Below, piece by piece: positions 13,114 to 30,469 of a stretch of 64,000 nucleotides of DNA (positions within the stretch are counted from its first letter, which is position 1; each line of letters starts with the position of its first letter). The notes under the pieces were generated by a model. That model saw only the letters and a list, made by a program, of their open reading frames with translations, had not been told where the DNA came from and searched no databases. The position numbers and the translations under genes are program-made. The stretch comes from Begonia masoniana (lineage: Eukaryota; Streptophyta; Magnoliopsida; Cucurbitales; Begoniaceae): assembly GCA_022432975.1 (NCBI GenBank), contig CM039509.1:12002335-12066334 (forward strand), in the 5' to 3' direction.

Positions 13114-13179
13114 GTAAGTATTTAAGTTTAAGTATGATTCTAAATTGTTTATTTTGCATGTGTTTCTTAATGTGTCTAG
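13114..13179 (+). other. Intron-like segment in the leader of element A (66 bp)
   Basis: The segment starts GTAAGTATTT and ends TGTGTCTAG, followed by GAACAAG. Y (62 bp) and Z (60 bp) have the same arrangement at the same position between primer site and gag. Splicing is inferred, not shown. In this copy the upstream ATG at about 13064 would not join in frame with the gag remnant. Confidence 0.4.
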
Positions 13180-13189
13180 GAACAAGAAG

Positions 13190-13464
13190 ATGCCGAAAGC
13201 ACCTAGACAACCTGAGGAGAATCTCATTAGCCAGCTTATAGACATAGTGCACCGACAATCAGAACAGATAGAGATTTTACTCAACCGAGATGGGAATGTA
13301 AATTGTACTCGGGCCGATGTTTTAGGTGCGATAGGAGAGGTCACAAAGCCAGAGATTGTCTAGGACTGAATAAGATACCACCGTGTTGTCCTCCGAGGAT
13401 ATCTACCTTGATCGAAGAAGAGGAAACCACTCGACCGCCGGTTATTCCAGGTGTATTCATATAG
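13190..13464 (+). pseudogene. Gag remnant of element A, N-terminus joined to zinc knuckle with frameshift
   Basis: The ATG at 13190 opens a frame with a short segment (ENLISQLIDIVHRQSEQIE) that resembles the start of Gag in Y and Z. Most of the Gag core is absent. From about 13294 a different frame encodes a CCHC knuckle (C-x2-C-x4-H-x4-C, with CFRC, GH and KARDC visible) and then an acidic stretch up to a stop at 13462-13464. So there is an internal deletion plus a frame change, and the protease that should follow is missing. Gag packages retrotransposon RNA; this copy cannot make a normal one. Confidence 0.75.
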
Positions 13465-15956
13465 TGGTGATTAATAAAATAAGGAGCTTTTGAGTAGATG
13501 TGTAATTAGAGTAGGGGTTTAAAACGTGACTTTCGTATATTGGATAAACAGAGTATAGTGAATAGAGAAAGTTACGCATTGAGATGAATAACTTGGGATA
13601 ATTGTACAAGTGTGCACATACTTAGAATTTATTACCGTTGGAGGGATACGACTTAAGAAAAATATTGAGGTGAAGTTGGTAGGTTGACAAATTTAGAGAC
13701 GTTAGAAAATAGGAAATCTTATGTGAGGTGGTACTCAAGTTACAAGAATTAGATGTTGGCTAGGAGATACGTACCACTTTAGGAGGTTAGTCGATAAGGG
13801 AGATTTGTTTCTCTTTGACGTGTGAGGTTTACGACCAACGCGATAAGGGAGAAAACTTCGTTAAGCTAAGGGCGGTCTGTGGATATTAGACGCGTTAAGT
13901 CAGGAATGCGTGTTGTTCGGCAGAGTGAGTACCAAATTAGGAAGAGTAACAAGTAGTTGATTTCTAACTTTTGATCTAGAAAGATAAGAGATGAGTAGTA
14001 AGTCTAAGGTTGACACAGTTCAAGTTAAACACCGGAACCTGAGACTTATCTCCAAGATGGAAGTAGGAACTTTAGTGTTTAAAGGACCCGAGAGGTAGAT
14101 CGTAATGAAGAACTTAAGTGATGGCCAATTAAGAGGAAATCTGAAGAATGAGATCAAATTAGGTGAGTTAGAAAGCTTAGCCTATAAGGAATTAAGTGAA
14201 GGCTGATTCATGTGAGAATTAAGGATATTAATTTGGTCGCTTTGTTATTTTGGAGACTTATGGAATTGGCAGGGCTGGTGGTATAAGCCATAGACGTTTG
14301 GTTTCATTAAAAGTAAGGAATGCTTCTAAGTTTTGGGAAAATAGAAGGATAAGATTTAAGAACTGAGAAGATCTATATTAAGGTTGTAGGTCTACCTACA
14401 ACAAGTTGCTAACAAGGAAAATTGTTAGACAAATTATTGTGAAGAAGCTAAGGAGAACATTATGAACCTGACTAGAAGAAATGACCAAGTGGTAGATTAG
14501 TTCGTAACTTTGAGGAATCTTAGTGTGATATTAAGAATAAGGATAGGACGTTATCTAAATTAAATAAAGGGTTTAGATTTGAAATTTTGATCGAATGTTA
14601 GTGTTGTGCGGATTGATAGATTAATGGGTCACCGGACGAGGAGGACGAGAAGTTGCACAAATAAGTTCAAGTGCATCGAGATAAGATTAAATAGGAAATC
14701 TCAAAGGCCTGACCCCTTACGTACCGAAGTCGGAGCCAATGATTTTTGTAAATGGCTAGGTTAAGAATGATAAGATTAAGTGTGCGAAGAAGACTCGTAG
14801 CTTAAAGAATTAGGAGCATATTGGACGGAAGGGAGGTGTTAAATTACATCAACAAGTTTGCAAACAAAAAGGTTGTAGGGATGAGATGTTATGAAGATTT
14901 AGAAGAATGGCTTAGGACCTAATTTTGGAGGAAGGATGAAATCGATATTGTAACGTTAAGAGATAGGAATAAGAGGATAGTAGATAAGAAGGGAAGGTTG
15001 AAAGTTGAGGTTTGATTACTAGAATCTAATGGTGTGCAAATTGGGAAATATAGGAAATTAGGAATGAGAAAAATAGTAACTATGCGATGTAAGGTAAAAA
15101 GGTACGAAGGGATAGAAAATTTGCACGAAGACTGTGCAAACGAGCTGAATGTGAAGTTAGAACAAGAGGTATAGGAAAGTTCCGACTCATAGGTAACGTT
15201 TGAATTGTTTAAGCGCCCATAAGGTGTTGGGTAAATGGTTTAACGAATTTGTTTAGATTTAAGAATTCATTTTTTTTTTTTTTTTTTTTTTAGTGATTGA
15301 TGATGACCGAAGGTAAGAGTTGTATAAAAACGAGCATATTGAACAAAATAGTAGAGACTTAGAGGATACCTTGAGAGTATAAATGGAAAGATTTAAGTAA
15401 CAAAGGTTCTGTATAAAGGAATGGCGTTAGAGCGGCTAAGGAAATGCTATAGTTGCGCAAGGTAAGTAGGTTTAGAAAACGAGATTGATAATTTGGAAAG
15501 GAGATAGTAGTGTAAAGAAGAGTTCGAAACAGAGGATTAGGATGAGAGATCTAAGTATCAGGTCCTTAGTGTTATAGAAATGAAGAAGTTTTAAGGGTTT
15601 GAAGTGATTAGGTACGAATTGTTGTCACAAAAAAAAAAAAAAAAAAATTTGAAGAGTTGGAAATTGAATGAACTTAGTTTGAGGAAGAATTAAAGTTGGA
15701 GTTAAGTTAGAGAGGATCGAGAGTCTAAGTGATGGAGGTTAAGTTGAGGTCGATGGATGTATAAGCGATTGAGTTACGAAGTGAGTATTTAAAAGAATTT
15801 AAAGCTTTTGGAATATAGGAAACCATTGATACCCGAGGTATGGGTAAGACCATAGGAGTGTCGTGAATGGTATTGCGAGCATGGTTAAGTAAATAATATG
15901 AGGGTGAGTAATTAGAAATTTAACCAAGCAATAATTTTGGGGACAAAATTCCAATT
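13465..15956 (+). other. Non-coding internal region of element A
   Basis: About 2.5 kb of purine-rich sequence with stops in all frames. I find none of the RT, RNase H or integrase motifs that are plain in Y and Z. It contains a 22-T run near 15270 and a 19-A run near 15629. It ends in GGGGACAAAATTCCAATT, the standard tail before the purine tract of chromoviruses. Confidence 0.7.
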
Positions 15957-15969
15957 AAGGAGGGAAGGA
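15957..15969 (+). promoter_or_regulatory. Polypurine tract of element A
   Basis: AAGGAGGGAAGGA lies directly before the LTR start TGTAACACC. It would prime plus-strand DNA synthesis. Similar tracts precede the 3' LTRs of Y and Z. Confidence 0.88.
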
Positions 15970-16118
15970 TGTAACACCCGAGTTTTCGGGTTTCCGCTCC
16001 AAGGCTATTTTTGTAAATAAGTAAATTAGGTCCGTTTTGCGAGCGGATAGTTTTATTAGGACCCTAGAAATTTACGGGAATTTGTAGAATAATAAGTGAA
16101 ATTTTAGAAACCCAAATC

Positions 16119-17468
<1,350 letters not shown>

Positions 17469-18188
17469 AATAATAACAAAACAACAACAGAAACGATTAT
17501 GTTGTTGTTCGAGCTCGAGCCCGAGCTTCGCGACGCCGAAGAACAGAGGCGAGGAGGGAGCGCGACCCGACGATTTTCGACCCTCATCGACCAGACGCCG
17601 GCGACGGGAGATTCCGGCCGACTCCGCGCACAAACCACCTGGTATGGCTCGGTTTCTCCCCTGTTTTGGTTCGGTTTTCACCCGGTTTCGGGTTTGTTCA
17701 TGGCCGACTGTGACGAGCCAGTTTTGGCTCCGATCGCCGGCGTTTTAGGTCACTTCCGGCGTGGGTTTGCCAACCCTTAGGCCGGCTATTATTGATGGCC
17801 GTGGAATGCCCAATTTGGGCGAAAATCAGTGATGGCCGAATTAGGGCTTAGGGTTTTCTTAAATGGAAACTTCGATTTTAGGTTAGTTATGTTAATTGGA
17901 TGTTAGGAGGATAGATTGGTGAAGAAATTGATGGAATTTGATGAAAATCGAAAAAGGGGAATTTTGGGAAAAAGGGGCAGATTCGGGTTTTGCCTAAATT
18001 GACCTAGCTCCGGTCATTTATTTTAAAATTCCTTTTGGCATATTAAAATAGGTTATTAGAGGAGTACGTGGCTGCTGGAATCGTTCGATTCCGATAACCG
18101 ACGCGAAAGTTACGCGCGTTCGAAGTTTTAGGTCGGTTTTACCGAACCCAAATTAGTGGCCGTTTGATTAGGTTTAATTAGATTAAGC

Positions 18189-18197
18189 TATAAATAG
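18189..18197 (+). promoter_or_regulatory. TATA box in the 3' LTR of element A
   Basis: TATAAATAG stands alone in an AT-rich stretch about 210 bp before the donor-like GTAAGTG. The identical nonamer is found in the LTRs of Y. The corresponding segment is deleted from the 5' LTR of A. Confidence 0.6.
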
Positions 18198-18399
18198 TGG
18201 TTAAGATGTTTTTAAGAAAATAAGAGTTTAGTTATGCCCGAATGAGAAAATGGAAATTTTAGGAAAGAATTTCCTAAATTAGGAGATTAGTTTAAGTTTG
18301 AAATTAGTTTAATTAGAATTGATTTTAATGTACCTTATTTATGAAATGCTTTAGGTGGAGACGACTTTTGGATGGTGCTCGGCTTACTACGGACGCCAG

Positions 18400-19210
18400 G
18401 TAAGTGGATGTTAGGTTTCCGGCCCTTAAGGCCCTACATCGTGGCAACTTTAGGCTTTACTATTTTGATGATTATTTTCTGATTGTGGGGATTAATGAGT
18501 CGGCTAGCTTAGAATGTTAGTTGTTGAGAAGTCTGTTGAGAATAGTATATGTCTATATATGTCGTGAAGTGTTTGATGATATGTCGTATATAGATCTCTC
18601 ATGCATCATGTTTTAGAAAAAATACGAAAATGTTTAGCATATGATTTCATGATTTAAACGTAGAAACGACAACGATGTAAAACGAAAATGTAAAGTGTCT
18701 GAGGGAAGATCGTGAGTGGGCCACCCGATCTCCGCGGATCCCAGTGGTTGGGCCGGCGGGCTTTACATGAAACGTCGCGGATCCCAGTGGTTGGGCCGGC
18801 GGGCTTTACATGAAACGTCGCGGATCCCAGTGGTTGGGCCGGCGGGCTTTACATGAAACGTCGCGGATCCCAGTGGTTGGGCCGGCGGACTTTACATGAA
18901 ACATCGCGGATCCTAGTGGTTGGGCCAGCGGGCTTTACATGAAACGTCGCGGATCCCAGTGGTTGGGCCGGCGGGCTTGACTGAATGATATGTGTTCTCA
19001 CGGGAAATGAAATGAATATGAATGATGAAACGAAATGAAATGAAAATGTATGATGAAACAAAACGAAATGAATATGAACGATGAAACGAAACGAAATGAT
19101 TTTATACGATGAAACTGTAGAAACTGCATATGTTAAGTAAAATGTTTTAAATTCATATAGTGCATCCCCTTACTAAGCATTAGGCTTACTGTTTATGTTG
19201 TATGATGTAG
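18400..19210 (+). other. Intron-like module in the LTR of element A (811 bp)
   Basis: It starts CCAG/GTAAGTGG, followed by TTTCCGGCCCTTAAGGCCC and TACATCG. Near the end it has CTTACTAAGCATTAGGCTTA and closes at TGTATGATGTAG/GTG. The order and motifs match segments in the LTRs of Y and Z. The 43-bp repeats lie inside it. That it is spliced is an inference from donor, branch and acceptor likeness. Confidence 0.4.
18734..18979. repeat. 43-bp minisatellite, six copies, in the 3' LTR of A
   Basis: Units start (GTGGTTGG) at 18743, 18786, 18829, 18872, 18915 and 18958. The fourth and fifth carry substitutions (for example CGGACTTT, ACATCGC, CCTAGTGG). This is presumably close to the original state from which the 90-copy array of the 5' LTR grew. 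Confidence 0.95.
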
Positions 19211-19227
19211 GTGGCAGGTGTGAACTC

Positions 19228-20391
<1,164 letters not shown>

Positions 20392-20967
20392 TGAAGTTGC
20401 ATTTTATAGTTTTATAGTGGATATTGGTTTGGAGTTAAGTGTTAATTTGAATGAATTGATTAATGAATTTGTTTTAAGGGAAGTTTAGGGGTTTAAATGT
20501 TTATATTCACGTTTGATTGGGGATTTGATTGGATTATCTTGGGATGAGTTTAGGTGTCTTATTTTAGAATTTTACTGGAACTGCTTCGGTTATTTTTTAA
20601 CAGGTCAAGGATAAGCTCAATTTTTAGAGCGATCCATGCAGTTCGTTTTCTTGAATTTGTCTGAAATTGTAGGTTATATTAGTGTCATGTTTTGATGATC
20701 AAGGAATGAGTGATTTTAAGGGATTTCAACAATCCGAGACTTCAATTTAATGGTTTAGAAGTCGAGACGTTATGAGTGAGATAAAAAGAAAAATTTACGT
20801 GGTTTGCGAGAGTTTAAAGTTAAGGTTACGTTATGGTTAGTTTGTGTAAGGGTTTTGGGAAATGTTTAAAGTAAAAATGAAAAAGTTTATGAGAAAATAC
20901 GAGGGCTTAGGAAATGATTATGTCACGGGAAGTCCGTGGCGTCCTTGATCGGGTTGGGGTCGTCACA

Positions 20968-23885
<2,918 letters not shown>

Positions 23886-23899
23886 TCCCCTCCCGGTTC
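23886..23899 (-). promoter_or_regulatory. Polypurine tract of element X
   Basis: On the minus strand AACCGGGAGGGGA adjoins the LTR start TGATATGCCC. It marks the 3' side of the element and confirms minus orientation. Confidence 0.7.
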
Positions 23900-25754
23900 T
23901 TTAGGATTTGACCTCAAATCCAATGGTGAATATCATGGAAGATGCTACAACACTTAGGATAAATTTCTCTACTAAAAGCTTAACAAGTAAACCATAGTAG
24001 ACACAAAATAAAATTATCCTAAAGTTTGAGAAATCATTTTACCATCCACAATGGTCTCAAATAAATTCCAAGATTAAATTGTTCATTGCAACAATTTAGA
24101 AAACAAGCATTGAAGATAAAATCAAGTTTGATGCAAGCATATCGAACAATTTCATTTCTCATGCAAAATAAATAAGAAAATATTGAACCAATTGATAATT
24201 CAAAGAAAACAACACTTGGTTTCAAGCAATTCAAATTGAACTCAAAGAAATAATCAATCTTTTCGATCCAATGAGTAAGAACTAAGGATATTTCACAATT
24301 CAAGCAAACTAGGCAAGTTGCTAAGCTCAATTAAAAGTCATCATAAAATTTTCAGGTCTAGCATATGATTCTATCCTTAATCACAATTCAAAATATGGAT
24401 GCCAAATTTGATCAAACAAATAAATCATTAAACAAGTCCTCTAAAATAGGCATCATCAATTTCCTTGAACAAATTCCATCTAACCAATACTTAAATCTAA
24501 GAAATCAAAAGGGTTAGATGATTCAAACCTTGGCCGATGGTCTTGAATGGACTAGGAAGCCAAGAATTCCTACGACAAACATTCACAACAAGACAACAAA
24601 CACAAATAACAAAAACAAACCTAAAACATAACGCACAAGACTAATTTAAGATAGGTCCTAAGCATTTAATCAGATAGCACAACAAATCAAACAAGTTAAT
24701 CAAAGAAAATAAACTTGCAACTAATATCAATGATAAGTTATTGGGTCTAGGCAACCCTCTATAACTTTTGTGGAAATCGTCACACTATCCCACACCCTTT
24801 ATAGGCGACTGCCTCACACGGCGATCTGTCGGGCCCAATGGCCAGCGGTAAACCTCGGACAATACCAATGGCCCACAGAGGAAAGCTCTTGGCCACAAAC
24901 ACAGATCACTCGACGTACAAGTGAATCCTAAGTGACTAACAAGATAGTATATGACATGCTCGTGTTAAAAGGTCGGACATAGCCCTAAACAAAAATCACT
25001 CAACTTGATGCAATCAACAAGAGTTTAAATAGAATTATAAAACATGGTGAAATAGAATTTGCCAAGCTCTATTTAACATGCAATTTAGTTCATGCTTTTC
25101 ATTCTAAATTTAAAACTTAACATCAAGGACTCAAAGACTTGACACTAAACACAATTAGACATACAAGTTAAAACACACGCCAAATCAATTTGGAAAAACA
25201 CCAAACAGAAAATTTCAATAAAAACAACCTAAAATGTACTAAACAGAAAATTTACACAATTCTCATCCAATTAACATGAAATTTTAACAGAGGATAGTTA
25301 ACATTATGAGTAACATGCTATCAAAATTTCAGGTTCAAATTCATTATGAGCAAGGAATTATGCAAGTCCGTAGGAACAAAAACTAGAAAAACCAAAAATT
25401 TCTAAACCAGAATTTTAATCTAAACATCCTAGAAAAGTCTAAACAAAACAATGCCAATTTAGACAACAAATTAGCACATCAAACTCTCCTAAACATGGAA
25501 CATGTAAAAAGATTAAACAAAACAAAACACATACTAAAACACATTTGGAAAACACCAAAACAACACAATAATTTCAGCAAATATAAACTAACATGAGAAC
25601 TCAATTTTAGCATTCATTTTCAAATCCATTCTCTATGTAAATTAATTTTGCCAACACAACCTAAACAACGAAACATGGTTATAAAAACAGAAACAAATAT
25701 CTATAAACATTCACCTAAACAAAATCGAAATTATGACTCAAAACACAACATTAG

Positions 25755-26262
25755 AACATGCTTTTATTCAAGAATAACATCCCGAAATTAAACAGATATG
25801 GGCCATGGTTAGTTCATGCTTGCTTACCAGAAACATGAGGTTAAGATGGTAAAGTCATATCATATAATTTCACAGTAATGAAATCCAAATAAACAGCAAA
25901 TTCAAACACAAACAAAAGAACATGTTTTTTTCAAGAAAACATTCTGAAAATTAAACAGATACGGACCATGGTTAATTCATGCTAGCTAATCAGTAACATG
26001 AGGTTAATATGGAAAAAGCATATCGGATAATATCACAGTAATGGAATCCAAATGAACAGCAGATTCAAACAATTACACAACACAAACAAAAATCACAACA
26101 ATTAGAACATGCTTTTCAAGAAAACATTCTAAGAATTTAAACTGATACGGGCCATGGTTAATTCATGCTAGCTAATCAGAAACATGAGGTTAATATGGAA
26201 AAATCATATCAGATAATTGTCATAGCAATGTACTTTCAAAGAATAGCAAGTTCAATCACATA
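25755..26262. repeat. Three diverged ~163-186 bp tandem units in element X
   Basis: The motif CATGGTTA(A/G)TTCATGCT recurs about 25804, 25967 and 26153. Each copy is preceded by an AACAT(C/T)C...AAACAGATA-like stretch and followed by AACATGAGGTTAA and a T/ATCA(C/T)AG(T/C)AATG block. The units differ by several substitutions and indels, so the triplication is old. Confidence 0.75.
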
Positions 26263-26279
26263 CAAACACAAAACACAAG

Positions 26280-26378
26280 TTGCTCTCGGTCAACAGTTCC
26301 GAAGAGTCTCCCAACAGAAAATAAACACTAAACAGAATTTGCTCTCGGTCAACAATTCCGAAGAGTCTCCCAACAGAC
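26280..26378. repeat. 59-bp tandem duplication in element X
   Basis: TGCTCTCGGTCAACA and the following CCGAAGAGTCTCCCAACAG occur at 26281 and 26340, 59 bp apart, with about one substitution. Confidence 0.85.
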
Positions 26379-27787
26379 TTAAACTAAAAGGGGACAGAAA
26401 AGTACCTTTAAAGCAAAGCAATTGATAACTCCAAAATTGTCAATTAAGGAGGCCTCTTGCCTTGGAAGATGGGTACAAAACTGCACAACAAATGTTACGA
26501 AAAACACACACAAACAGAGTCTAAAATATGTAAAACAGCAACATAAAACTAAACAAATGACAGTTAAAACAAACAAGCTATCACATGCGAATCAAATCAA
26601 AGCAGAAACAAGAAGATATGTTACCAAGTTTTAAACACGACAGAACAGTTTAGATTTTGCAAACAAATTTTAGCATGCAACCTTTAAATCAGCAAGTTAA
26701 TCTTCAGCATTCAAGTTTTAATTTGATTATCAATTTCAGCACTAAACAGATTCTTACACAACTAATTGACCTAGATAAGCAACAATTTATTTAAGCAAGC
26801 CGATTCTCCCAATTTGCAACCAATTCTGCACAGAATTTTGCACAAAAAAAACAGCAAAGTTTACAATGATCAAATTCTAATTCTATACTTGCTGTCTATC
26901 AGTTGTAAGGTTGATAATTCAGCACTCCAAGCAAGCATTATGGAATTAAAAACAGGAAGTGAAACTCAACTCCAGCAAGCAGAAATTTCTCACATTCAAA
27001 ATCCAGTTTGGTAAAACATTTTCAGCAAAAGATCCACAGCTCTTAAAAACAGATTTTTGCAATTGATTTTCAACACTTAAAAACCTATAAATTGCCTTAA
27101 TAACAGTGACAGAAACTCAAACCAGCAATGAACTAAACAACCTAAATAGGATTATAACATGCTGTTTAGATAATCATTTTAATCATGCTAAACAGATCAC
27201 TCAATAGAAATAGCAGACAAAACTGTAAGCAGAACCAGGCAACAATGATCGAACGGCTACAACACAACAGAAACATGTTTGGCAAACAGATCAGAGAAGA
27301 GATATACAAACATGCTAACTATTGGCTGAAGACAGAAGGATAACATGACAAACAACAGAACAAAATAACATCACACGACAGAACATAACTGAAACATAAA
27401 AGGAAAGAAATAAAACAGAAAAACACTCTGAAGTTTCTCAACAAAACATGCAGAAATATGCAGAACAGAGTGAACAACTAACACGTTTTGAAAACGAAAA
27501 ATAGCAAGTGCTGTGGGTGCAACATACATGAACATGACAGAAAGACTCAGCACACTGAAAAATAACAACACAACTAACATGCTTATCACAACAAATAAAC
27601 CATCCTAAAACAATCTAAACATTAAACAAAACAAGACAAGTACGCAGGCAGAAACGAAACAGAACACAAATATGCATGCTGACATTTAAACACAACTAAC
27701 AGAAACTAAACGTGATCAAACAAGTGCACTGGTGGGTGAAACAAAAAATAGAGAAAACAGGGAATATGCGATGCATGAAGAGCACTA

Positions 27788-27800
27788 GGCTCTGATACCA
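27788..27800 (-). promoter_or_regulatory. Primer binding site of element X (initiator tRNA-Met type)
   Basis: The minus strand reads TGGTATCAGAGCC, starting 2 nt inside the LTR tip at 27803. It places the right LTR as the 5' LTR. Confidence 0.85.
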
Positions 27801-27802
27801 AA

Positions 27803-28720
27803 TGATAGGCTACGGGCCTGCAAATGGGGTTAGAAATGGCATGCGGAAGACTCAAAATAATAACAACGATCGGTGCTCTAAGAACACCCCAAAACAGACT
27901 CAAATATGCTGAAAATAGAGACGAACAGAGGAGATGAGACGGAGGGCGTGAGGCGCATACCGAGAAGTGGGTATTGCTCAGAACGGTGCGGAAATGATGG
28001 AGGAGCGAATTGAAGACCCGAAACCGACCCAGAAACAACTCGTAGTTTTCTGGTGACAGAAATCCGTCGTTGCCAGCGAAGGATTCTCGGCGGAGGGCAC
28101 TATGGCGTTCGCCCCTTTTCTTCATTGCTTCCATTGCTTGGTAGAGGAAGAGAGGGACTAAGAACACCCCCTAGCAGCCACAAGCTCGGGGTGCAACCAG
28201 GAGCTTCATCCAGGCGCTACGCGCCGATGAAGCACCGAGAGAAAAACTCTCTCTTTCGCTCGCGGATAGCACTTCGAACGGGAAGGAAAAATCCTTTGCA
28301 ATTTCCAAAAATATGTATCAATGGCTAAACGATTTACAGGGCGGGAGGGAAGGTTAAATACAAGAGGAGAGAAGAAGAATCGGGAAGAGAGGAGGAAGAA
28401 CTGAAGGGATAGCTCAGCGTTTCTTCCCGTTAATAGCCGTTGAAGCCTCTGCTGCTTGTGGTCCGGTTCACTGGGCAGCGAGTTTCTAAGGGGCCGGTTC
28501 ACTTCTTTTCTTCTTGGTCCAGCTTTGACTTGCCTTGGTTCAGCTTTGTTCCTCCTTGGTTCAATCCGGTTCACTTGGTTCAGCCTTTGGTTCTGGCCGG
28601 TTCAGCATTTTTTTGGCCTCGGTTCAGCATCCCCTTTGAAGACTATATTACAAACATACATTCGAAAGACTAAAATTTGTCAATTAATGAGTTTTAAACA
28701 AAACTAAAATTTCCTAAAAA
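27803..28720 (-). mobile_element. Right LTR of element X, first arm
   Basis: Starts TGATAGGCTACGGG next to the primer site and runs to the AAAAA target site of Y. The part from 28188 is almost identical to 23163 onward. A 153-codon minus-strand frame (27706-28167) crosses the LTR edge and primer site, so it is not treated as a gene. Confidence 0.82.
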
Positions 28721-29249
28721 TGTAATGACCCCGGCCAGGAGCCGTCACGTTTTCATAATCTTTCATTAATCGTTTGCTGGACTTTTACTATTATTACATC
28801 TTTTCTATTCCTCGACAGACATTCACATTTTGCATATTATATTATATCTTTTTTTTTTCTTTCCTAAACTGGAAACAGAGACGTAGAACCATCAAGGAAG
28901 ACAAACCCTCTCGTGCTCGACTTCCTACGCCTCGTCGGCTTCAAACTTACACAGAGTCGAGCGACTAGACTCGTTCATCGATTTCTTGACAAATTCGGGC
29001 AAAGGAGAAATGCCCTCAACTCTCTTAACATGATTCTACTCGGGTTTGCATGGGTTGCATGTGTTGACAATCCACAGAAATTTCATCGTCCGGTCATCAC
29101 GTGCATTGCGCGTGACTCGCTTAACACCGCCTAAAAGGAGACATCTTCCGGTGGGCACGTGGGCCTCGCGTGCTCAATTAAAACATCATCTGGTGACATC
29201 CACCGGTCACTAGACGACAAGATAACATTTACAACTTCCGGTGACGTCA

Positions 29250-29370
29250 GCCAACATCCACCGGTCACTAGACGACAAAACACATTCTACATCTACCGGT
29301 CACTAAACGACAAAACACATTCTGCATCTACCGGTGACTAAACGACAAAACACATTCTGCATCTACCGGT
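29250..29370. repeat. Seed copies of the 35-bp repeat in the Y LTR
   Basis: Three or so diverged units of GACTAAACGACAAAACACA with CTACCGG joints, just before GACGTCATCCGGAAG. The 5' LTR has the equivalent at about 37845-37946 with about one unit fewer. Confidence 0.85.
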
Positions 29371-30019
29371 GACGTCATCCGGAAGACTAACCCATCAAAC
29401 TACTATCATTCGGCATCTGCCGATGACGTCAGCTGGAAGACTACCTCATCCAGCTTCCATCTTACGGTAGAAAACACTAAATCATCAAATGACACCTTCC
29501 AACAGAAAGAACCACAACTCATTCAGAATGCATATAGCGGAAGACTTAAGCTACAGATCATTTATAAATCTATATAATCATTCCCTAACTCAGAGATCAA
29601 CTAGACAGTCTCAAGGCTCAACATTATAAAATAATCTCATCCTACTTAAACTACCATATCCTTTATTATACTGAAAGAAAAGAGCATTAACCAGGGGTCA
29701 TAAATCGCCTTTCCAGCCCTGCACTGTCATTTTGAGCTTCCTCCAGCAACCAGCCTTAAGCATCCTCTTTGAACAAAGTATCCTCACCTGAACCTTCTTC
29801 TCCTACACCATAAGGTTTAACTATAAGCCTAATGCTTAGTAAGGAATGCATGCTGACAGATACACATGAGTGCACAAATTAAAGAACACAAGCTCATAAA
29901 CCTTTCTTCATTCATGTTCATTTTCATTATTTACATGGCATGTATTAAGGCAGGAAACGAGGGAGAAGGGCAGGGGTACATAGTCATTTGCCTTTCGCGG
30001 CAATCATAGTAACGACTTG

Positions 30020-30160
30020 CTCGGCTTCCACCAGTGGGAGAATTCGCGAGCCATACATGTCATCAACTCGGCCTCCACCAGTGGGAGAATCCGCGAGCCA
30101 TAATAATCATTAACTCGGCCTCCACCGGTAGGAGGATTCGCGAGCCATTCATATCATAGT
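30020..30160. repeat. 47-bp GC-rich repeat, three copies, in the Y LTR
   Basis: Units start CTCGGC(T/C)TCCACC at 30020, 30067 and 30114. The 5' LTR has the same set from 38596. On the minus strand each unit contains CTCGCGGAT and ACTGGTGGAGGCCGAG, which resembles the CGTCGCGGATCCCAGTGGTT part of the 43-bp repeat of element A. Confidence 0.88.
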
Positions 30161-30469
30161 CTTTTCCCCCGCTCTGCACTTAATCATGGTTACATTTGCT
30201 CTTCATGTTCTTAACTTAATCATAAACGTGTACATAATGCATAGACATGAAGTTCACAGAGAAAAGTCATACCATAAAGACAAACAAAACATCCCGTAGC
30301 TTAACATCTCCGTACACAAATTCTTCATATCATGGAAATAACTAATCATAACAGACTAACATCTCAATGATTTCCTAATACCCTTGCGGTGTAGGGCCCT
30401 AGTGGCCGGAAAATCTTAATACATTCATTTACCTAGGTTTCCTTAGCAATCTGAGCTTCTTCCCTTTAG

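Larger units (their letters stand above)
23900..27787 (-). other. Non-coding interior of element X
   Basis: AT-rich sequence, strongly A-biased on the plus strand. Short open frames (for example the 98-codon one at 24034-24330, minus) show no recognisable motif. A more GC-rich island lies at about 24770-24930. I find no Gag knuckle, protease, RT or integrase. Two local repeats are listed separately. Confidence 0.7.

Noticed and set aside
27706..28167. 153-codon minus-strand frame with a plausible-looking N-terminus
   Set aside because: It spans the LTR tip and primer site of X, and the equivalent part of the other LTR is missing, so no support for coding.
29159..29341. Short frames through the 35-bp seed repeats
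   Set aside because: 35 is not a multiple of three, so the frame does not persist; LTR sequence.
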